Shown one piece after another: positions 57,736 through 64,000 of a DNA stretch of 64,000 nt. The DNA is from Stachybotrys elegans. Taxonomy: Eukaryota > Ascomycota > Sordariomycetes > Hypocreales > Stachybotryaceae. The stretch spans positions 186,001 to 250,000 of the forward strand of contig JAGPNK010000007.1 in NCBI GenBank assembly GCA_020746835.1, written 5' to 3'. Made by a program: the position numbers and the translations under genes. The first letter of the stretch is position 1; every line of letters begins with the position of its first letter. The notes under the pieces were generated by a model. That model did not search any database. It had not been told where the DNA came from and saw only the letters and a program-made list of their open reading frames with translations.

Positions 57736-58173
57736 TCAGTTTTCGAGAACGAAGAGGTTCTTGTGACGGTGGGTTGCTTCGACAACGGCGGTGTAGAGGG
57801 AGAAGTCTGAGGCATGGATGTCAGTCATGGGAATGGCTGAGGGAAGCAGAGGGGTAGGCACTTACCAACGTCGGGGCCGAGGTCTTGGGCGCTGAGGACC
57901 TTGACGGAGAGGTCGTGGTTGACCTTGCCGATGACCTGGGCGGCATTTCCATTTGTGAGATGGGCGTCCTTTAGAGACAGGTTAGGGATGTATGGTGCAG
58001 GGCGGAGGGGCGTGACGTACTCGGTTCATGATAAGGGTAACGAGGCCATCAGAATCGAGAGTGGCTTGGTCGCCAAGGAGCTGGGCGACGCGGCCAACGA
58101 TGGTGACGTTTCGGTTACGGAAGTTTTCGAGGTAGGCGGCAGTGATGCGCGGGCTGCAAATTTGGGCTTCCAT
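57736..58173 (-). CDS. rfa3: Replication protein A subunit 3 (RPA14)
   Basis: Smallest subunit of the RPA single-strand-DNA-binding heterotrimer. Exons 58021-58173, 57866-57968 and 57736-57806 give 108 residues, matching the family. It starts MEAQICSPRITAAYLENFRN, then VTIVGRVAQLLGDQATLDSD; exon 2 encodes QVIGKVNHDLSVKVLSAQDL, exon 3 ends with YTAVVEATHRHKNLFVLEN. The fold is a single OB domain. The leader carries a GTGACG/GTGACT repeat (58201-58245). The gene is fragmentary without splicing and easily missed. Confidence 0.92.
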
Positions 58174-58200
58174 GGTAGACGGGCTGGATTGGGGAAGGGA

Positions 58201-58245
58201 GGTGACTGTGGCGGTGACTGTGACTGTGACGGTGACGGTGATGGT
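58201..58245 (+). repeat. (GTGACT/GTGACG)n repeat
   Basis: Imperfect hexamer repeats in the probable leader of rfa3 (minus strand reads CGTCAC/AGTCAC). Confidence 0.75.
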
Positions 58246-58765
58246 ATTGAGGGGAGGAAGTTGAAGACGTGTGGATTAACTTTGGTAGTACTTCTGTTAG
58301 CACGAACCCCTCGACGCGTGGTGGGACTTTGAGGCGCGTGCCGCGAAATCACGTGATTTGTATTGGAACATCAAACTACAGTGCGTAGGACAGTGTTTAC
58401 ACGGTGGGCCAACGTCATGCGTACGGCAAGGTCCTGTTTTTTATATGGGATTTAATGGGCAACTGATATAAATATAGTTCTGAGAGGTACATACATGCGG
58501 GCAATCGAAAGGGGGGCGGATAAGTAATGATAAGAATCGGGGTGGCCAGTGTACAATACGATATGCAGGCTTGACAAGAAAGATGTCGAACCTTAAAGGC
58601 TACAGAGGTGTGAGCCATGACCAACAGGTAGTAGCGATGCCATGCGGAAAACTGAAATTCATTGGTAAGCGGCAGGCGATGTTCCTTTTGCATTTGAAAA
58701 CCTGATTTCGCCATGCTGACCTGCCCCAGCACATCGACAAGCGGGGACAAGAGTAGCACCCCTCA

Positions 58766-58783
58766 GGGGGGGGGGGGGGGGGG
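58766..58783 (+). repeat. Poly-G run
   Basis: About 18 consecutive G; exact length uncertain in any assembly. Confidence 0.85.
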
Positions 58784-59766
58784 ATGGCCAATGGCACATG
58801 CACAAGGATAGCAGAAGGCGGGGAGAGTTGAGAGAGGCGTCGATCGGCCGCGGCTACGACAAGGGAGCATCAAGGCATGTGCAAGCATCCCAAGGCCACC
58901 CCGATTACGGTACTTGTCGTAGGTTGCCAGGGGGTGGGGAGTTGAGAGGCAACGGATTGCCGTTGTGCGAGATGGGGGACGATGAGGGAGGGACATGGTT
59001 GTTGATATCGTTTGTGCTCGGCAGCAACACGGACGACGGCCAATACTGGAGACTACATGGCACTAGTTGGAGGGATCGTATGACGGTCGAAGTTGTTCGT
59101 TCGGTCGGTCCCTGGTAATACGGGCAGAGCAGGGAATAACCTTGGGGGATGAAAGCTCGGTGGATAGAGTAACGGTTGATGGTTGACGGGGGAAGAAGAA
59201 GAAGGGGAATCTCAAGGTGGGCACGAGGCTTTGTACGGGCTCCCCACTTTCCGACAAGCCGGCTCCATCCCAAAAGCTCACCCTGTGGTCCTGGAATGCC
59301 GCAGCTAGACGGCTTGACATCTGCTATTTCGGCACCCCACGACGCACAGTTTCCCTATCTCGCTCCCCCCTGGCTCTGGCGAATCAATCGACACTGAGAA
59401 TACTCCGCGAAGTGACATTTGCCTCTTTTTTTTCTCGACCTCTGCTCATTGGCTTAGATGGCTTCGGGACCCCTCCGGCCGGTGTGATTGGACAGCCCGC
59501 GGCCAATGTTGCATTTCTCAATTGCCATGTCCCTTTCTTTTTCCTTCTTTCTGCCGCCATGCCGATAGGGAAGGGATGCCCGGGCAGTAGGGGTGGGTAT
59601 ATGTCTGGTCGTCTATCGGACATGGAACATGGGACATGCGAAGAAGAAGTCTTGATCCCCAACCCAATCACCTGCATATTGTATGCAGGTTGCCTCGTTC
59701 CACGAGTCAAGGCTCGACACCCTTGGAGAGATACTTTACACTGACAAGCAGACCTGTCACCTTGGG

Positions 59767-59780
59767 AAAAAAAAAAAAAA
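59767..59780 (+). repeat. Poly-A run
   Basis: Homopolymer of 14 A in non-coding sequence. Confidence 0.85.
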
Positions 59781-61631
59781 GATACCTATCACATCCTTCG
59801 CCTTGCCTTCCAGCCAGCCAAGCCTCGCGCAGAGCCTCCCCCGTAGTGCCTCGTCGAGCCGTATGTATGCGCAGCCAGTTGCTACCTCCACCCTCATCCC
59901 TTCCATGGAGCCCCCTTTCAACCACCCGTTTGGACCCATTGAATGTGATTGGGTTTCTGAATTCGGTGCAGCGCATCTAGACATGCTTCTGCTGTCCCCA
60001 TAAGAGCCAGGAAGCGCCGGCAAACCCTTTGTGACCTTGTCCTTGTCAGCCCTTCTTTCTTCCCATACATGCCAACCGATTTCATGCTAGCTACCATGTT
60101 GATCGTTGTGCCGCTGCATCGCTCGTTGTTGCGAGGCCCAGCCTGGTGTTAGATTCCGGGTGTTTCCCTCCGGGGGCCTCATATCTACCTGCTGCACACT
60201 TCCCTTTTGCTTTGCCTATTCTCTCGTTGGTGTCCTATTCTCTACCTTTGGCGGTATCTTGATTTTACTTGGCTAAAGGCGGCACAGAAAGAAAAGGGGC
60301 GGGATGGGGAGAAAGAAGCACAAGAAAAAGATCACGATAGGGGCAAAGAGGATAGGAAACATGGTTGTTGTGTCTCTCCCTTCACTCCACCAAAGTCACG
60401 GCCCCGGCTTGATAGTCACATGCCCGTAGACGGGACAGGCGTCCATTGGACGAGTCTGACGCAACAATGCGATGTAAAATATGGGTCATTGTTTGCATTT
60501 GACCGTTGAATGTTGTGTGCATGAGCACATCCGCGCATCAGAGCGCGTCAAACACACGGATCGAATACCCCTAATCCACTCTTGTCCATTGTCTGGCACC
60601 AACAGTCACAACCCCCGTCCTTCTACATTTGCTTCACCCGCCTTGCCCCCTAGGAGATCTACTTGAACGCTTGCCTAAAAGGGGAGATGGGGATCTCAAC
60701 GTGCGTATGTGCAGATATCCACATCCGATTCGTGGGTGTCTTGATTTCACCACCTCGCCTCCCCACGTCAACCCGTTGCCCCCTCCCATGGAAATCCCAC
60801 ACATCGAAGCTATATAGCCCATTTTGGCCTGGCCTTTCTTGAATCTTCCTATATTCCTAGCCGCTTTTGAAATAATCCGATGGCTATCTACCTCTGCGAA
60901 GCAGAAAAAGCGCGTCTGCTCAGCACTCTCCACCGAGAACTGAGCCTCCTACCGCCATCATCAATACCATCCCATCTCATTATTCACACTCCCCAAACTA
61001 CCATCCATTGCTTCGGCGACCCCCCTAGCTGACGGGCTCTGACGCCGCCTAACGGTGCGATTCTCCCATCTCTCTTCACAGTCCTCTCCTTTGTTGATAT
61101 CAATGTCGCTTTCCCCGGCAGCACCCCTTTACCACCCCGTCACGTCATGGCTCTCCATTTACCACTGCCATTGACAGTGTCCAGGACTCGAGGGTTCCAT
61201 ACGTAACAAAGATTTACCTACACGTCTTCCTTGGGGGTGTTGGACAAAGGAATTGATGGGCTCTTTTTCTTCACAACCCTACAAATCAACATCAACTAAA
61301 GGCTTCGGAAGATAAGAAAAAGAACAAAACAGATCAAGAGGTGTGAGGGATATTCAAGTCCAAAGCCACACTTGCCGAAAGCTGATAAGCATCTCTTATA
61401 TCTACCTATCTAGTCCTCCTAAGCCGCCACCCTGTCTCCTCCTCCCACACCTACCATCGCTTCCGCGAAACGAATCAACCACAGACGCATCCGCATACGC
61501 ACACGCCCCCCCCGCCTCGCTTGTGCTCTCTCTTGGAGCTACAGTAACTGGCCCCGCCCTGGAGCATCTCTACCCGTGCGACAAGAGCCAACGAGCTGAA
61601 TATAATACCCGGAAGAAACCTACCTGCTCTG

Positions 61632-61637
61632 ATGTAA
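61632..61637 (+). promoter_or_regulatory. Start-stop uORF (ATGTAA)
   Basis: Minimal upstream ORF, ATG followed directly by TAA, 131 bases before the bZIP start and 16 bases before a longer uORF. Start-stop elements can stall ribosomes. Presence in the mRNA is inferred from position. Confidence 0.4.
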
Positions 61638-61653
61638 AAGGGACAGTAGGACC

Positions 61654-61755
61654 ATGTCGGGAGACGGATACTCGTTCATAACTCTCCTCCTCAGAGAAGA
61701 CTGTTCGCAGCTTATACACCAAGCCTTATCCTCTACCGGCCTGGTGGCTCCTTAA
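61654..61755 (+). promoter_or_regulatory. 33-codon uORF immediately upstream of the bZIP start
   Basis: Begins ATGTCGGG in a strong context (GGACCATG) and reads MSGDGYSFITLLLREDCSQL, IHQALSSTGLVAP, stop at 61753-61755, only 13 bases before the main ATG and in another frame. The placement fits translational control of the bZIP protein, as known for other fungal bZIP genes. Confidence 0.5.
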
Positions 61756-61768
61756 CCCAGGTCACAAC

Positions 61769-62620
61769 ATGGACACCTTCGACCATAGTCATGGCACAGC
61801 CATAGATCCGTTTCTGGGAGCCTCATACACAGATCCATTGTCCTCAGCCTTTACGGCCCAGCCTATGGCCAACGCATCAGGTCAACTAACAGAGTCTTCC
61901 GAGGGGCTGTGGGATCACTTTGACTACCACTTCGACCTGCTCAACCAGCACGGAGCCAATGGCCTTCCACAGCCACTTGCTCTTGCTGAGCCCCCTGCCT
62001 CGGCGTTTATGACAGGCCAACTTTCAAACTTCCCTCAGGCACATGGCCAATCATTCGGCTTCTGCAACTATGGCAACACCAGGCAGAAAAACTCGCCGCT
62101 TGCTTCCACTAGCCGTCCACGCGACCTATACAACATCACGCCCGTTTCCTCAGGTCGAGAATCCCTTTCTCCTCGCGAGAAGGCCTCCCCTACTGGCAAG
62201 CTGGCCGCCTCATCGCCCTCTGAGTCGACAACTCCCTCAGAGTACCCGTCGCCAAGTGATCAAAAGCCCAAGCGCAAGGCACGAAAGCCCAGGCGCGTCA
62301 GCGCAGCTGGGTCAATGGTCGAGGCCCGAGAAGAGGACGAGGAGCAGCGACGGAGCCGGTTCCTGGAGCGCAACCGCCTGGCGGCGTCCAAGTGTCGCCA
62401 GAAGAAGAAGGAGTTGCAGAGCGATCTGAAGCAGACCAAGGACGAACTCGAGGCCAAGAACATTGAGCTCAACGAGCAGTTTGCCAGCCTCTACAAGGAG
62501 GTCACGGAGATTAAGGCTCTGTTGCTGAGGCACTCGGTCTGCAACGACCCCGTCATCGATAGCTGGATCGGGACAGAAGCCAAGAAGTTTGTCGCAAACT
62601 CGCTGAGGCAGTCCAGGTAG
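61769..62620 (+). CDS. bZIP transcription factor, ATF/CREB-like
   Basis: 283 residues, single exon. Disordered N-terminus with a short hydrophobic-acidic stretch (LWDHFDYHFDLLNQ) that could activate transcription, then a Ser/Pro region with KPKRKARKPRRVSAA (nuclear signal). The basic region RRSRFLERNRLAASKCRQKK (residues 194-213) is followed by a leucine zipper with heptads L216/L220/L227/L234/L241/L248. NRLAASKCR matches the ATF/CREB and AtfA/AtfB type. It ends in DSWIGTEAKKFVANSLRQSR. Stress-response regulation is inferred from the family. Its leader carries uORFs; a repeat copy lies 67 bases downstream of the stop. Confidence 0.88.
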   Translation: MDTFDHSHGTAIDPFLGASYTDPLSSAFTAQPMANASGQLTESSEGLWDHFDYHFDLLNQHGANGLPQPLALAEPPASAFMTGQLSNFPQAHGQSFGFCNYGNTRQKNSPLASTSRPRDLYNITPVSSGRESLSPREKASPTGKLAASSPSESTTPSEYPSPSDQKPKRKARKPRRVSAAGSMVEAREEDEEQRRSRFLERNRLAASKCRQKKKELQSDLKQTKDELEAKNIELNEQFASLYKEVTEIKALLLRHSVCNDPVIDSWIGTEAKKFVANSLRQSR

Positions 62621-64000
62621 GGTCTGGGTGGCAAGGTATGATGGCCGAACAAGGTACGCAAGGCCCCTGTCGCTTTTTGCGACTTTGCATAAGATGGGCT
62701 GCCCCTCATTGTTCTCTGGCTCTGGCCAACGGGTGATGTCAGCTACAGTCTGACGATCCCTTCATTGTCTGACTCTGTTCTTTGGTCCTGCGGGTAGCAG
62801 TCCCACCATCATTCTTCACATACACTATCGTTCTTTTTTCACTCACTACACGCACCTACCCCATCATAAGATGGGTTGAAGTAGTAATGCTGACCTGATA
62901 GCTATACAGAACTGAGAAGACCTGGCATATGCTTATCCCATGGCGAAATCGCGCGGCAAGAACACGAGGCAAGGAAAGGAGGATAAAGGAAAATTGAGGA
63001 CAATAATAATAAAGACGTGATACTACTTGGTCCGAAATTACACGAATGGATTCAGACACCACGACTGTACAACAGCTAAACCTCATCGGATGTTTTATAT
63101 TGTGTTAGGGTCAGATATCGATGCGCTCAGGCTATTTTGGTACACGGGTGGTAAGACGAAAAGGATTCGTATGTTTTAATTGAACAGTGTTTTTTATTAA
63201 TGTCCAAGAGTTGGGGAGGGACTGGCTCTGGTCTTGACTGTCGACGGGAATACTGGTTATAGCATCTCTAGTTGCACCATTACTGCTTCTTTTCTCGTCA
63301 ACGCTTGTTTCCTGGGTGACATCTACCTGCCTCTTGGCACTGCAGACGTGAACAAGCTCGCTCCGGGAGGAAGCAAAGGGGCACAAATGCCCCGGGCTCC
63401 GTAACTCCCAGTTGTCCATCGGCAAGTCCCGAGCTCGTCAGAGAGGCAGAAGGTGAGCACTTCTCGGCAGATGCAGGTGGTTTTTGACTGAATCCACAAG
63501 AGCATTGAGGCAACAACCACGTCAGACTTGCATCTGGGGGCCGAAGAAGGGAGAGCGGGCCCGATAAACGCATTCAAAAGGAGAAGTTCAGCGGGAAAGT
63601 GATGTAAATCTGAGGTTGTGATAGTTCGACATCGTAGAAGCTAGACCCATTGAAGCAGAGGGTAAGCTGAATAGCCGAACACCCCCTGGGGATCAAACGG
63701 CAAGCATGTACATATTCCATCAGCTGTTTTCTGCTCTTCCCTGTCCGATTATCTACAACCCTGCAGTTGGATGTTTGGAATGGGTGTGGTTTGGATCTTA
63801 GGGCTATTCGAATCCCCCCCCAAACTTAAGCGACGTATGTAGATGGTCCGACGCCCAGGTGGTCAAGGTGATCCCCTATAACGGAGATCAATTATTGGAC
63901 AGACGATTACGTGTCAGTGCGGATCCCCGGCATTTGTGATGTATCCATGATGATCCCATCGGGTTTGAGACTTGCTTCTTCTGGGACGCAAGGTGATTGG
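62621..64000. other. Terminal intergenic region with repeat copy B
   Basis: Contains the repeat at 62688-62878. ORFs at 63130-63580 on the minus strand overlap in different frames without family support. I see nothing else reliable to the window end. Confidence 0.4.
62688..62878 (+). mobile_element. Short dispersed repeat, copy B, flanked by direct repeats
   Basis: Same element as 30821-30999, in the same orientation. It is bounded by CATAAGATGGG[C/T]TG at 62688-62701 and 62865-62878, a direct repeat unrelated to that of copy A except for the shared ATAA. Internal blocks TGACGATCCCTTCATTGT and CTGTTCTTTGGTCCTGCGGG are identical to copy A. No coding capacity, no inverted termini. Confidence 0.7.

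Larger units (their letters stand above)
58174..61768. other. 3.6 kb region upstream of the bZIP gene
   Basis: Divergent region between rfa3 and the bZIP gene. Holds a GTGACG repeat (58201-58245), an 18-G run (58766-58783), an A run (59767-59780) and uORFs near the end. No protein-coding gene supported. The size suggests extensive regulatory sequence or a long leader for the bZIP gene. Confidence 0.5.

Noticed and set aside
63132..63577. Three overlapping minus-strand ORFs
   Set aside because: Different frames, no consistent gene model; starts are partly non-ATG.
1..64000. CRISPR arrays or bacterial operons
   Set aside because: Spliceosomal introns and eukaryotic gene families throughout; no regular spaced repeats.

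Overview
The window is nuclear DNA of a filamentous ascomycete, most likely a sordariomycete of the Hypocreales type. The evidence is short GT-AG introns of about 45-70 bases with CTAAC/CTGAC-like branch sites, gene-dense but non-operonic layout, fungal-only families (HET domain, Zn2Cys6 regulator, questin oxidase-like protein, Vac8, Spg1/Tem1, Alb1) and a eukaryotic tRNA-Asp. The species cannot be named from sequence alone. Exon structures given here were derived by hand from splice signals and reading-frame closure.

Layout. 0-3.4 kb: SRP54 (minus) and a secreted SGNH/GDSL esterase. 3.4-11 kb: an accessory-looking patch with a start-less ORF relic, GAA- and G-rich tracts, an F-box gene with a frame break, glycine cleavage protein H, a WD40-blade fossil antisense to the start of an intact amidase, and a HET-domain gene killed by three in-frame stops. 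11-16.5 kb: housekeeping genes (TMEM205-like membrane protein, formyltetrahydrofolate deformylase, thymidylate kinase, a KEN-box protein). 16.5-23.6 kb: a 7.1 kb stretch without a convincing gene, then a small membrane protein. 25.9-30.7 kb: Spg1/Tem1 GTPase with a GC-AG intron, porphobilinogen deaminase and tRNA-Asp.

30.8-41.8 kb is the most interesting region. It starts beside tRNA-Asp with a short dispersed repeat flanked by direct repeats, and holds a multi-pass membrane protein, a questin oxidase-like gene, a five-exon Zn2Cys6 transcription factor, a short-chain dehydrogenase and a nine-exon amidase-family gene whose catalytic Lys and nucleophilic Ser positions are replaced. Three of its intergenic regions carry arrays of the same GC-rich hexamer (CCGCTC/GAGCGG), which could be operator sites for the cluster regulator. 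No PKS, NRPS or terpene synthase is present, so this may be a small self-contained or tailoring cluster.

42-58 kb is core again: Alb1, mitochondrial IF3, inner membrane peptidase Imp1, Vac8, the AMPK gamma subunit Snf4, a large RhoGAP protein, an unknown protein and RPA3. 58.2-61.8 kb is a long upstream region for a bZIP regulator whose leader ends with a start-stop uORF and a 33-codon uORF. A second copy of the 31 kb repeat lies just downstream of it.
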